Of a stretch of DNA of 64,000 nucleotides, positions 17,988 to 27,212 are shown one piece after another. How positions within the stretch are numbered: the first letter of the stretch is position 1; every line of letters starts with the position of its first letter. Source of the DNA: Campylobacter sp. 2014D-0216 (lineage in GTDB: Bacteria; Campylobacterota; Campylobacteria; Campylobacterales; Campylobacteraceae); assembly GCF_014931215.1 (NCBI RefSeq), contig NZ_CP063089.1:1545501-1609500 (forward strand), given 5' to 3'. The notes beneath the pieces were generated by a model. It was not told where the DNA came from. It did no database searches and saw only the letters and a list, made by a program, of their open reading frames with translations. The translations under genes were made by a program, and so were the position numbers.

Positions 17988-18746
17988 ATGAGTTTTAAAA
18001 AAATACTTTTTGGTTTATTTACAGCTAGTATGCTTTTTGCTTATGAGCAAATGCCTCAAAACGCCTCGCATGGAAATTTTATAGATCAAGACAAGTGGAA
18101 AAATTTGGATCCAAATTGGATCTACTGCGAGAGTGGATATAACCAAAATTTTCTCAACTTACACACCAAAAACGCAAAACACTCTCAAAATCTTTCTTTG
18201 GGATTTAACTATACCAACGATTCTTTTGGTTTAATTAACGATGGGTACACCATAAAAATGCACTTTGCTAGCAATGGAAGTCATATATTGCTCAATGACA
18301 CAATTTACCACCTATCGCATTTTCACTTTCACGCTCCCTCTAAAGTCTCTATCGACAAAAAAACTTATCCTTTAGAGGTTCACTTTAGCCATGTTAGTCA
18401 AAAAGGTGATGTGGTTGTAGTTGTGTTATTCTTGCAAGAAGGTATGGAAAATCCTTTTATCAAAAAGATCATGCGTGCTTTTCCCAAAAAAGAAGGAGAT
18501 AAACTTTATGTACAAGGCTTAAATGCTAACAAATTGCTACCTAACAACACTCACGATTTTTATCTTTTTAAAAACAAACTTAACAAACCTTGTCAACAAA
18601 AAATCACCTGGGTAGTTTTAAAAGAAACATCTCATGCCTCTAAAGAACAAATTCAAACAATACAAGCACTAATGGGTAAAAATAACGAGCTTAAAACTGA
18701 AGAAATTCAAACACTAAAACAAAGCGATCATTCTTCTAGCAAGTAA
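17988..18746 (+). CDS. Periplasmic alpha-carbonic-anhydrase-like protein, gatekeeper residues replaced
   Basis: Exported 252-residue protein (signal peptide to about residue 18) with the alpha-carbonic anhydrase fold signature: HFHFHAP and LEVHFSH supply the three zinc histidines (His113, His115, His132), Glu130 matches the conserved second-shell Glu, and Cys47/Cys202 match the family's disulfide. Two residues needed for catalysis differ: the gatekeeper Glu that normally follows HFHAPxE is Lys119, and the Thr of the SLTxPPC motif is Leu198 (NKLNKPC). The usual QSPINI segment is also changed (NQNFLNL). It may therefore be a zinc-binding, CA-related protein without normal activity. Monocistronic; ends in a hairpin that overlaps its stop codon. 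Confidence 0.85.
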   Translation: MSFKKILFGLFTASMLFAYEQMPQNASHGNFIDQDKWKNLDPNWIYCESGYNQNFLNLHTKNAKHSQNLSLGFNYTNDSFGLINDGYTIKMHFASNGSHILLNDTIYHLSHFHFHAPSKVSIDKKTYPLEVHFSHVSQKGDVVVVVLFLQEGMENPFIKKIMRAFPKKEGDKLYVQGLNANKLLPNNTHDFYLFKNKLNKPCQQKITWVVLKETSHASKEQIQTIQALMGKNNELKTEEIQTLKQSDHSSSK

Positions 18747-18760
18747 AATAACTTGCTAGA
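18735..18760. terminator. Hairpin between the convergent alpha-CA-like and cytochrome c genes
   Basis: Perfect 10-base arms TCTAGCAAGT / ACTTGCTAGA around a 6-base loop, overlapping the stop codon of the plus-strand gene and ending 6 bp before the stop of the minus-strand gene. Could serve both directions; T runs are short. Confidence 0.6.
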
Positions 18761-18766
18761 TTATAG

Positions 18767-19804
18767 TTATTCTCCTGGGAAATGATTAGGATTTTTCCAA
18801 GGACCATATTTGACTTTAATATATTCTTTTGGATCTAAATTTTGTTGCGGTGAAGCAAAATATTCTGGTTTAAGCGAAGGGGATTTGCTATATGCTGTAT
18901 CTAGGCCTGCTCTATTTTCTGTAGTTACAATAGGCATTCTTACAAAACCCGTATTTACGTATGCTGCTATATCCAAAGCTTCATCATCACTTAAGATAGG
19001 ATTATCCGCGCTTGCCCCAAAAGGCATGGTTGATTTTAAAAATCTTGCTAAAAACGGGATCATAGCCATATGTCCACCATCTGGATAAATCAACAATGAA
19101 GGGTATAAATGACCACCACCTTTTTCATAATTATCATTTTTAAGTCCTAAACCTCTTTCTCCATGACATACAGCGCATTTCTCATCAAAAAGTTTTTTTC
19201 CTTTAACTGGATCAGCCATTCTATTAGGAAAATTCATTTTAGCAAAGAAGTCACCTTGTAGTTTTACTCCATCTTTTATACCATAAGCTTGCTTAAGCCA
19301 TTTAAAATACGCCAAAATAGCCTTCATTTCTTTTGAATTATCTGGAAATTGATGTGAATTTACACCACCCATTCCACGAATTCTATCTTCTAAAGATATA
19401 ATCTTCATGGTTTCAATATCAAGCTTTGGATAGTTATTAAAAACATTTAAAAATGGGATAACGTATTTTTTTGTACCCGGTAAACCATTACCATCATCTT
19501 CCATATGACAGGCAGCGCAATTTACTTCATTTTTTGTTATTTTCAAACTACCATATGGCCCCAAAGTTCCCTCTGTATCTTTTAACAACTTAATACCATA
19601 ACGGATCAAGTCACCTTCTTTTCCCTTTGGGACATCATCAATACTTAGCTTTTTATTAGGCCATTGTTGCACAGGTCTATTTGAAAAATCTTTAAAATAC
19701 TCCACGCCCTGTTGATCGCTTAGCTCATCGCCTACTTTGTATTTTGCTATATTATTAGCATTTAAAACAAGAGACAAGCTTAGTAAGAATAAAATTTTTT
19801 TCAT
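18767..19804 (-). CDS. Periplasmic dihaem cytochrome c (TsdA/SoxA-like layout)
   Basis: 345-residue exported cytochrome (signal peptide to about residue 16) with two haem c sites, CAACH (96-100) and CAVCH (210-214). The N-terminal half, with GxxLLxDTxxxLGPYG before the first haem and DRIxGM...DSKEMKAILAYFKWL after it, resembles the TsdA thiosulfate dehydrogenase/tetrathionate reductase family, but the family's usual cysteine in the segment after DRI is not present (GMGGVNSH). A C. jejuni relative of this length sits beside the same neighbours (Cj0037c). Start chosen at the ATG with AAAGGAG, which gives the signal peptide; a reading 12 codons longer does not. Exact electron partners unknown. 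Confidence 0.85.
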   Translation of the reverse strand: MKKILFLLSLSLVLNANNIAKYKVGDELSDQQGVEYFKDFSNRPVQQWPNKKLSIDDVPKGKEGDLIRYGIKLLKDTEGTLGPYGSLKITKNEVNCAACHMEDDGNGLPGTKKYVIPFLNVFNNYPKLDIETMKIISLEDRIRGMGGVNSHQFPDNSKEMKAILAYFKWLKQAYGIKDGVKLQGDFFAKMNFPNRMADPVKGKKLFDEKCAVCHGERGLGLKNDNYEKGGGHLYPSLLIYPDGGHMAMIPFLARFLKSTMPFGASADNPILSDDEALDIAAYVNTGFVRMPIVTTENRAGLDTAYSKSPSLKPEYFASPQQNLDPKEYIKVKYGPWKNPNHFPGE

Positions 19805-19950
19805 CACTAACTCCTTTAAATATCTTATAGCTATATTCATTAAATAACTAAAGTTTAAATATAAATTTTAAAAATGATCTTTTATACCGTTTTAAGTCTT
19901 AATGCATTACAAAAAGTAGCACTATGAAGAATATGAAGTAATATTAAATT

Positions 19951-20580
19951 TTATCGCAAAAAAGCCTGAATTTTTAACAAATTCACCCTAAATAGTTTAA
20001 AGTTTAATTCGCTAGAAATTTTTAAATCCGCAAAAAAAGGATTTCTCAAACTAGCTATAAGCAAATAATCGCCTTTTTTAAATACTCTTTGTGTAGAGAA
20101 TTCTTTTTCTTTTACCTTATCAAAGATATTTTCACTTGATTGGATATCTTCTTTTAATTTCTTACTATAAAGCAAAATTCCACAAAAGAAATTCCCAAAT
20201 TCATCTTTAAATTTTACATCGTAAAAACTAAAATCATCAAAAATAAAAGAATTTTGCGAATGATAAGTTTTTAAAGAAAAATCAAAAGCAATTTTTTCAA
20301 AATCTTTTTGATCTAAACCTTGCTTGTTAAATCTAGCATTGTTTTGCTCTAGAAAATCTTCACACATTTTAAACACTAACTCATCACGTCCCCACATGAG
20401 CTTTCTACCTAAAATTCTAAAAAACAAAACTCCTGCCAATACCGCAAAAAATAAAGCTATAATCACATCTTTACTAAATTGAAAAGCAAGAAAAAATATC
20501 ACTAAAGCTTCTGCAAATGCTAAAATTTGCAGAGCTTTAAGTCTTTTATTTAAAGCTTGTCTTATGGCTTCAAAATCCAT
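19951..20580 (-). CDS. DUF3137-like membrane protein
   Basis: 209-residue protein with two adjacent membrane segments near the N-terminus (about residues 18-60) and a soluble cytoplasmic part in which FDDFSFYDVKFKDEFGNFFCGILLYSKK resembles the DUF3137 domain. Function unknown. Its ATG overlaps the stop of typA by one base, so it is co-translated with typA; the same pair (Cj0038c/Cj0039c) and the following cytochrome gene occur in C. jejuni. Confidence 0.75.
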   Translation of the reverse strand: MDFEAIRQALNKRLKALQILAFAEALVIFFLAFQFSKDVIIALFFAVLAGVLFFRILGRKLMWGRDELVFKMCEDFLEQNNARFNKQGLDQKDFEKIAFDFSLKTYHSQNSFIFDDFSFYDVKFKDEFGNFFCGILLYSKKLKEDIQSSENIFDKVKEKEFSTQRVFKKGDYLLIASLRNPFFADLKISSELNFKLFRVNLLKIQAFLR

Positions 20581-22388
20581 TAAGACTTTGCCTTTTCCAT
20601 TCTTTTTCTTTGAGTAGGATCAAGATATCTTTTTCTCACTCTAATATTTTGTGGAGTAACTTCTACAAGTTCATCCTCTTCTATCCACTCTAAAGCTCTT
20701 TCAAGGCTTAATTTTCTAGGTGGCACAAGTTTAATCGCATCATCACTACCGCTTGCTCTAACATTGGTTAGATTTTTCCCTTTAATAGGATTAACATCTA
20801 AGTCATTTGGACGAGAGTGTTCACCTATAATCATACCCGTATATACTTTTGTTTGAGGATCGATAAACAACACCCCTCTATCTTGTAAGTTAAACAAAGA
20901 ATACCCTAGTGCAACACCATTTTCCATAGAAATCAATGCACCATTGTTTCTTTTTTCAACCGCTCCACTAAATGGACGAAACTCTAAAAAGCTATGGTTC
21001 ATCACACCTTCGCCTTTAGTATCTGTTAAAAATTGCGATCTAAATCCTATAAGCCCGCGCGCAGGAATTTCGAACTCAAGTCTAGTTTGACCATCTCCTG
21101 TTGGAGTCATGGTTTTCATTTCAGCTTTTCTTTTGCCTAATTTTTCAATAACCACACCAGTAAAATCATCAGGCACATCAATCACTAAGTGTTCAAATGG
21201 TTCGGTTTTTACCCCATCTTCTACCTTAACGATAACTTCTGGTCTTCCCATGCAAAACTCAAAGCCCTCTCTACGCATATTTTCCGCTAAAATGGTTATT
21301 TGAAGCTCACCTCTTCCGCTTACTTTAAATTTACCCTCGCCTGTGCTTTCGTATTTCATAGCGATGTTGGTTTTCATTTCTGCTTCTAAACGTTCTGCAA
21401 TTTTATTTGAAGTTACATGCTTACCTTCAGTACCCGCCAAAGGACCATCATTTACTGAAAATACTATACTTAATGTTGGTTCTTCTATGTGTAAAGGATC
21501 AAGTGGCATAGGGTTGTTTGGATCCACCACACTATCTCCCACATCTAAAGCTTCAAAACCTGCAATCGCAACGATATCACCTGTTCCTGCTTCATCAATA
21601 TCCATTTTTTCTAGTCCCATAAAACCAATAAGTTTTGAAATTCTTCCATTGATTTTAGAACCATCTGCCTTAGCTAGCATAACATTTTGATTTTTCTTTA
21701 CTTTACCGTTAAAAATTCTTGCAATCCCTATCTTACCAACGAAATTATCATAACCTAGAGTAAAAACTTGAAGTTGTAAAGGATTTTCATCGCTACCACT
21801 TGGTGCAGGCACACGCTCGAGTATAGTTTTAAACAATGGCTCCATATTTACACTTTCATCTTCAAGCGCAAGTTTTGCATAACCATTTTTAGCCGCTGCA
21901 TATACCACTGCAAAATCAAGTTGTTCATCATTTGCCTCTAGGGCTACAAAAAGATCAAAAATTTCATTGATTACTCTTTCAGGATCAGCAGCTGGTTTGT
22001 CGATTTTATTGATAACAACGATAGGTTTAAGTCCTAAAGACAAAGCTTTTTTTACCACAAATTTAGTTTGTGGCATAACTCCTTCTTGCGCATCAACTAA
22101 AAGCAAAACTCCATCAACCATTTTTAAAACACGCTCAACTTCTCCACCAAAATCAGCATGCCCTGGAGTATCTATGATGTTTATCTTGGTACCTTTGTAA
22201 TTGATAGCAGTATTTTTAGAAAGTATAGTAATACCTCTTTCTTTTTCTATATCATTGCTATCCATTACACGCTCTGCTATTTGCTCGCGCTCACTAAAAG
22301 TTCCTGATTGTTTTAAAAGCTCATCTACCATGGTAGTTTTACCGTGGTCAACGTGAGCTATAACAGCTATATTTCTAATATTGTCCAA
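20580..22388 (-). CDS. typA: Ribosome-associated GTPase TypA/BipA
   Basis: Translational GTPase acting on ribosomes under stress and in 50S assembly. G1 AHVDHGKTT, switch [14 protein letters not shown] and G4 NKIDKP are intact; the domain order (GTPase, OB-fold, EF-G-like III and V, BipA-specific C-terminus ending in [12 protein letters not shown]) is complete. Start placed at the TTG giving [17 protein letters not shown], since GGAG lies 6 nt upstream; another TTG four codons earlier overlaps that ribosome site. About 602 residues, normal length. Divergent from the flagellar hook block. Confidence 0.95.
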   Translation of the reverse strand: MDNIRNIAVIAHVDHGKTTMVDELLKQSGTFSEREQIAERVMDSNDIEKERGITILSKNTAINYKGTKINIIDTPGHADFGGEVERVLKMVDGVLLLVDAQEGVMPQTKFVVKKALSLGLKPIVVINKIDKPAADPERVINEIFDLFVALEANDEQLDFAVVYAAAKNGYAKLALEDESVNMEPLFKTILERVPAPSGSDENPLQLQVFTLGYDNFVGKIGIARIFNGKVKKNQNVMLAKADGSKINGRISKLIGFMGLEKMDIDEAGTGDIVAIAGFEALDVGDSVVDPNNPMPLDPLHIEEPTLSIVFSVNDGPLAGTEGKHVTSNKIAERLEAEMKTNIAMKYESTGEGKFKVSGRGELQITILAENMRREGFEFCMGRPEVIVKVEDGVKTEPFEHLVIDVPDDFTGVVIEKLGKRKAEMKTMTPTGDGQTRLEFEIPARGLIGFRSQFLTDTKGEGVMNHSFLEFRPFSGAVEKRNNGALISMENGVALGYSLFNLQDRGVLFIDPQTKVYTGMIIGEHSRPNDLDVNPIKGKNLTNVRASGSDDAIKLVPPRKLSLERALEWIEEDELVEVTPQNIRVRKRYLDPTQRKRMEKAKS

Positions 22389-22461
22389 GTTTTTCTCCAA
22401 AGTCTTAAATTTAAAATCTAATATTATATAGAAAAAATGCTTAAAAATTAAGATTAAAAAT

Positions 22462-22481
22462 TTGGAACGCTTGTTGCTTTT
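22462..22481 (+). promoter_or_regulatory. Sigma-54 (RpoN) promoter of the hook block
   Basis: TTGGAACGCTTGTTGCTTTT contains GG and GC spaced as the -24/-12 elements and matches the Campylobacter RpoN consensus TTGGAAC-N5-TTGCTT. It lies 34 bp before the first gene of the fliK-flgD-flgE block. In C. jejuni such middle flagellar genes are transcribed by RpoN after FlgS/FlgR signalling from the export apparatus. Confidence 0.9.
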
Positions 22482-22514
22482 GTCTGGATAACAATTATTT
22501 TTAAGGAGAAAAAT

Positions 22515-22853
22515 ATGTCAAACTTAAACACTCAAATTTTTAATGCTAACTTAGAAAAACAAGGAACTTCAGTTTTAAATAGCAAGTATTTTATGGAACT
22601 TTTAAACTATCTAGAAGTAGTAAATTCAAACGAAGAAAAAGAACTAAACTATGCAAAACTTTCAGGAAAAATGAGTGAAATTTTAGATGATACTCATAAT
22701 GAAAATGCTATCTTAAATGCTAAAAATATAGAAGAATTATTAGTAATCTTTAAAAATTTTAATCTTTCTCATGAAAATTTAAAACTTGATTGTGCAACAC
22801 AATTACAAAATTTATTTCCAAACTTAGCAAAAAATAATTTTTTAGTAGGTTAA
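22515..22853 (+). CDS. Small flagellar-operon protein of unknown function (Cj0040-like)
   Basis: 112-residue soluble protein with no signal peptide, mostly helical, Asn/Leu/Lys-rich. It is the first gene behind the sigma-54 promoter and lies 3 bp before fliK. A segment in the middle (about residues 25-110: [12 protein letters not shown]...[21 protein letters not shown]) has the same pattern as residues 90-180 of the following FliK protein (MQILSLLEVLQS...IKLEQIKELKEAFPNLDKKGFF), including the FPNL ending, so it looks like a detached copy of a FliK region. A C. jejuni gene of this size occupies the same position. Confidence 0.8.
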   Translation: MSNLNTQIFNANLEKQGTSVLNSKYFMELLNYLEVVNSNEEKELNYAKLSGKMSEILDDTHNENAILNAKNIEELLVIFKNFNLSHENLKLDCATQLQNLFPNLAKNNFLVG

Positions 22854-22856
22854 TAA

Positions 22857-24515
22857 ATGTCTAATATCCAAGCTAGTGATGCTTTAAATTTACTAAGCAT
22901 CACTCCACAAAATGAAAACACAAGTAAAGATAGCGCTAACTCCCAAAGTGATGGGGAAGAATTTTTAAATTCTTTATTACAAGCCATCAATGAAAAAGAT
23001 GGAAGCTTGCCAAAGGATTTTAAAGCACCTCAAAAAGACAATAATAGTGAAAAAAATTTAAAAGAAACTACTAGCGATAAAACTTCACTAGATGAAAAAG
23101 ATGCTTTAAAACTTTTCGATGGTGCAAATTTTATGCAAATACTTTCTTTATTGGAAGTTTTACAAAGTGATAGCAAGGATATTAAACTCAACAAGCTAGC
23201 CAAGGACAACACGGCTATCTTGAATCTTGAAAAAAACTTACACCAATTAAAAAATATCAAAAATATCAATGAACTTTTAAGTATCGCAAAAGAGTTAGGT
23301 TTAAATATAAAAAATATTAAACTAGAACAGATCAAAGAACTAAAAGAAGCTTTTCCTAATCTTGACAAAAAAGGTTTTTTTGAAAACTCAAAACACAACA
23401 ATACTCATATTTTTCAAGATTTAATCAACCAAAAAATGTCAAAATTACTCAAAGAAGAACCAAGCTCTAGCAAGAATATAAAAAGCAAAGAAAGCGAAGG
23501 GGTTTCCTTGCTTTCTTCTGCATTAAAAAATATCGAGTTGCCTAAAAAAGAAAAAAACACTCATGCTAAAGAAAAAATCGAAAGTCTTGATTTTAAAGAT
23601 AATTTACTAGATAAAATCAAAACCCAAGATAACAAAGAAACAATAGACTTAAAAAACACCAAAAATGTCGGTAAAAATGATAAATTAAACAATATAGAAC
23701 TTATCAATCTTACACAAAATAGTGATTTAAAAAAAGAAATTAAAAATAAAGAAAAAATTGACTTCAAAGACACACTAAAAGAAAGCAAAATAAGTCTTAG
23801 TGAAGAAGGTTTTAGTAAAAAAATAAGTTCTGTTTTAGAAAATTCAAAAGACTTAAAAAACGATCTTTCAAGCTCTAAAAACACACAAAATTTACAAAAT
23901 CAAGACCTGAAAGTGAACTTAGAAAGTCTACTTGCCTCTCAAGATAAATCACAAAAGATAGAAAAAAGTGAATCTAACACAACTTCTTTTAGTGATATAT
24001 TTAAAAATACCAAAGAAATCTCTAAAGATGATGGCGATCATCATGAGGAAAATTTAAATTCCTATGTAAGAGAAATGAATAGAGTTTCACATAATTTTGT
24101 CAAAAATCAAAATATCCCTATAAAAGAAACTTTTAATGATTTTGCACAAGAATTTAAAGAAAAACTAGAAAGCTATAAAGCTCCTATAACACGCTTTAGC
24201 ATTACTCTTAACCCGCATAATCTTGGAGAGGTAGAAGTAACTTTGGTCCAAAGAGGCTCTAATTTAAATATTAGTTTTAATTCCAACCAAAACACCTTAA
24301 ATCTTTTCATACAACATCAAGCAGAATTTAAAAACGCTCTTGTAAATATGGGCTTTACAAACCTAGAAATGAATTTCAATAACCAGGAAAGAAAAGAACA
24401 AAACAATAACCATCAAAAACAAAAAAATAACCATGAAAAAGAAGACAAGCTAAGCTTAGAACAAGAAATTCAAGAAAAGCCTAGCTTGGAAATGGTTTTA
24501 GCAAAATATTTTTAA
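22857..24515 (+). CDS. fliK: Flagellar hook-length control protein FliK
   Basis: Secreted molecular ruler that sets hook length and switches the export gate specificity via FlhB. The 552 residues consist of a long, Lys/Ser/Asn-rich, poorly conserved ruler region (about 1-440) and a C-terminal Flg_hook domain (about 450-520: RFSITLNPHNLGEVEVTLVQRG...FIQHQAEFKNALVNMGF), followed by a very hydrophilic Gln/Asn/Lys-rich stretch and a short tail. No signal peptide, as expected for flagellar export. Same transcript as its neighbours (3 bp after the small protein, 50 bp before flgD). Confidence 0.9.
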   Translation: MSNIQASDALNLLSITPQNENTSKDSANSQSDGEEFLNSLLQAINEKDGSLPKDFKAPQKDNNSEKNLKETTSDKTSLDEKDALKLFDGANFMQILSLLEVLQSDSKDIKLNKLAKDNTAILNLEKNLHQLKNIKNINELLSIAKELGLNIKNIKLEQIKELKEAFPNLDKKGFFENSKHNNTHIFQDLINQKMSKLLKEEPSSSKNIKSKESEGVSLLSSALKNIELPKKEKNTHAKEKIESLDFKDNLLDKIKTQDNKETIDLKNTKNVGKNDKLNNIELINLTQNSDLKKEIKNKEKIDFKDTLKESKISLSEEGFSKKISSVLENSKDLKNDLSSSKNTQNLQNQDLKVNLESLLASQDKSQKIEKSESNTTSFSDIFKNTKEISKDDGDHHEENLNSYVREMNRVSHNFVKNQNIPIKETFNDFAQEFKEKLESYKAPITRFSITLNPHNLGEVEVTLVQRGSNLNISFNSNQNTLNLFIQHQAEFKNALVNMGFTNLEMNFNNQERKEQNNNHQKQKNNHEKEDKLSLEQEIQEKPSLEMVLAKYF

Positions 24516-24565
24516 ATGGAATATTTTTTGCTTTAAGCTTTAAAAACATGTAAAAAAGGATTTTT

Positions 24566-25567
24566 ATGTCAAATATTAACACTCAAAATCTCCAAGGACC
24601 TTTGGCTTTTAATACCAAAGATATGCCGGTAAATGCAAACACTAGAGCAGGAGAAGGCGATAGTGGATTAGTTTACAACCCGGGTGCAGAACTTGATAAA
24701 GATGCGTTTTTAAAGCTACTTTTAATCGAGCTTCAACACCAAGATCCAACCGATCCTATGGATACTGAAAAAATGCTTACACAAACTGCACAGCTTTCAG
24801 CACTTGAAATGCAAGATAACACCAACAAAACCATGACACAACTTGTAGATGCGATGACTAAATTACAAAATTCTATCGCAGCAAGTACAGGTATGAGCGC
24901 TTTGGCTGCAGTTGGTAAACTTGCAACCGTTAAAGATGACTATCTTGTGGTAGCAGATGATGATATACAATTTCAAATCAATATGTATCTACCAAAAGAA
25001 CCACAAAAAGGGAAAAAGACTGATATTAACATTGATGATTTTAAACTTGAGAAAAACGGCGAAGACAAACTCGATATCAGCGGTAAAGTAGATAGCGAAA
25101 TAGCTGAACCTGGAGAGACTATTTATGTTAAATTAGTTGATGATAAAGGTCAAGAAGAAACTGTCCAAGCAATAGTCGGAGAAGATCAAACCTTTAAAAT
25201 AGTTGGCCATACCCCAAGTGTTGATATTAAAACAGCAAAAATAGATTCTGCTTATAAGTCTGATAGTACACCTGTTACCTTTACTATCTATAACGAAGCA
25301 GGAGATCCTGTAAGAACTATGAGTGTTAAAGATATGACAGCAGGTATGAAACAAATCGTTTGGGATAGAACCGATGATAGTGGAAACCCGGTACCTTCTG
25401 GTAAATACTATGTAAGAGCAAGCTACATAGGAGAAGATGGAACAACTGTTAACTCAACCTATGGTGCTTATCCTATCACTGGTGTTAAATTTGAAGATGG
25501 CGAAGCCCTAGTTGGTATGGGCGGTAGCTGGGTTAAATGGGAAGATATTAAAGAGATTACAGGATAA
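24566..25567 (+). CDS. flgD: Flagellar hook assembly scaffold FlgD
   Basis: Hook cap that guides hook subunit polymerisation. The N-terminal FlgD domain carries the family motif DKDAFLKLLLIELQHQDPTDPMDTEKMLTQTAQLSALE (about 39-76). The middle holds a Campylobacter-type insertion, and the C-terminal part is a FlgD Ig-like domain (IYNEAGDPVRTM...KQIVWDRTDDSGNPVPSGKYYVRASYI) plus a tudor-like segment. 333 residues. The segment around 165-220 (DISGKVDSEIAEPGETIYVKLVDDKGQEETVQA) resembles residues 230-290 of the following FlgE, suggesting a shared inserted beta module. Ends 4 bp before flgE. Confidence 0.92.
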   Translation: MSNINTQNLQGPLAFNTKDMPVNANTRAGEGDSGLVYNPGAELDKDAFLKLLLIELQHQDPTDPMDTEKMLTQTAQLSALEMQDNTNKTMTQLVDAMTKLQNSIAASTGMSALAAVGKLATVKDDYLVVADDDIQFQINMYLPKEPQKGKKTDINIDDFKLEKNGEDKLDISGKVDSEIAEPGETIYVKLVDDKGQEETVQAIVGEDQTFKIVGHTPSVDIKTAKIDSAYKSDSTPVTFTIYNEAGDPVRTMSVKDMTAGMKQIVWDRTDDSGNPVPSGKYYVRASYIGEDGTTVNSTYGAYPITGVKFEDGEALVGMGGSWVKWEDIKEITG

Positions 25568-25571
25568 AATC

Positions 25572-27197
25572 ATGTTTACAGCATTTTATAATGGAGTAAA
25601 TGGAGTAAAATCTCAAAGCTTTGGTATAGACAACACCGCTCACAATATCAGCAATGTCAATACCGTTGGCTTTAAATACTCTGATATAGCTTTTAAAGAT
25701 GTATTTTACAGCACCGTTACCACCCAATCTTACAACAAAGGACAAAGTGGATATGGTAGTGTAGCTGGTGCAACTAATGATATTTTCGAGCAAGGACCTA
25801 TCGTATCAACCGATAATGAATTTGATGTGGCAATTGCCGGAAAAGGTTTTTTTGGTGTAAGCAATGGCAATGGAGTATACTATACTAGAAATGGTGCTTT
25901 TAAACCCGATGCTAATGGAAACTTGGTAGATTCAAACGGAAATTACGTACTTGGGACAATGAACCCATCATTAAAAGAAATTCAGCTAAGCGATAGAGTT
26001 TCTAATATGTTTGGCCAAACACTTGGACAAAAAGTCACTACCGCTTGGACTGGAACTCCTGAGCAAAATTTTCAAATGGGTGGAGTTAATACACAAGGTC
26101 CTATTTCGGTGCCTAAAAACCTTTACCTACCACCTCAACCTACACAAAATATCACTTGGCATGGAAATTTAGACACTAGCACTAAAACTGAAGCGGTTAA
26201 TGTAAGCGTAGATGCTTCTAAGTTTGAATTTAACAAAAATGAAGATGGCAGTGTAAATATTTCAGGTAGTGTAAAAGATGAAAAAATTTATGGCCTAAAA
26301 CCTGGCGATACCATATATTTTAAAATCACCGATGAAAAAGGTGCAAGTCAAACTCTACAAGCTACATTAGATGAGAATTTAGCGTTTAACATCAACAACC
26401 AAAAGCTTGACAAAGTGGACCTAGCAACAGCTAAATTAGAATCATCTCATTTAAGCGTAGAAAAAGAAGTAGCAGATAGCACCGAACTTTCTGCCAAACT
26501 CATCAATCCAGATGGATCGGTTAACTGGGTAAGAATAACTCTTGATAGAGTTTTACCTCAAAATGGAACCGACTTAGAATACAAAGCACAAGCACAAGTT
26601 TATGATAACAACGGTAATAAAATAGGCGGCACAAGCAATGGATTGATTACCTTTAATGAATCGGGTGCATTAGTATCAAATACCCTTACTTCTATAGATA
26701 ATAACGGCATCAAAGTTAATATCAACCTTGGATCTTACTATGATCCTAATATACCTAATTCAGGTTATGATGGTTTACATGCTTTAAAAAACAAACAGCC
26801 TTCAGTCCATACTCAAATCGATGGAAAAGGTGAGGGATTTTTAAATAACTACTCTATCAATACAGATGGAACAGTTGTTGCAACTTTTACCAATGGGGAT
26901 CAAGTAGCCATAGCAAAACTTGCCTTGTATAATTTCACAAATGAACAAGGTTTAGAAAAACTAGGAGAAAATCTATACGGTCAAACAGGAAATAGCGGAA
27001 ATCCTACTTTTTTAACCGATGCAAATGGAAATTTCAATACAGCTACTTTTGAAGGTGGCAAACTAGAACAATCAAATGTAGATTTATCTGTAGCCTTTAC
27101 CAATCTAATCACCCTGCAAAAGGCTTATGACTCAAGCAGTAAAAGCATTACAACTGCTGATCAAATGATACAAAAAGCAATCAACATGAAACGCTAA
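25572..27197 (+). CDS. flgE: Flagellar hook protein FlgE family
   Basis: 541-residue rod/hook-type axial protein. The N-terminal FYNGVNGVKSQSFGIDNTAHNISNVNTVGFK (ANNIAN-type motif region) and the C-terminal LEQSNVDLSVAFTNLITLQKAYDSSSKSITTADQMIQKAI helix form the conserved D0 core. The central part is variable and includes the beta module also seen in FlgD. Start chosen at the ATG 7 nt after AGGA; a GTG reading 20 codons longer lies wholly inside the flgD end. Campylobacter usually encodes a second, larger FlgE elsewhere, so this may be the smaller paralogue that sits next to flgD in C. jejuni (Cj0043). Confidence 0.9.
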   Translation: MFTAFYNGVNGVKSQSFGIDNTAHNISNVNTVGFKYSDIAFKDVFYSTVTTQSYNKGQSGYGSVAGATNDIFEQGPIVSTDNEFDVAIAGKGFFGVSNGNGVYYTRNGAFKPDANGNLVDSNGNYVLGTMNPSLKEIQLSDRVSNMFGQTLGQKVTTAWTGTPEQNFQMGGVNTQGPISVPKNLYLPPQPTQNITWHGNLDTSTKTEAVNVSVDASKFEFNKNEDGSVNISGSVKDEKIYGLKPGDTIYFKITDEKGASQTLQATLDENLAFNINNQKLDKVDLATAKLESSHLSVEKEVADSTELSAKLINPDGSVNWVRITLDRVLPQNGTDLEYKAQAQVYDNNGNKIGGTSNGLITFNESGALVSNTLTSIDNNGIKVNINLGSYYDPNIPNSGYDGLHALKNKQPSVHTQIDGKGEGFLNNYSINTDGTVVATFTNGDQVAIAKLALYNFTNEQGLEKLGENLYGQTGNSGNPTFLTDANGNFNTATFEGGKLEQSNVDLSVAFTNLITLQKAYDSSSKSITTADQMIQKAINMKR

Positions 27198-27212
27198 TTT
27201 TAGCTTTTCATG

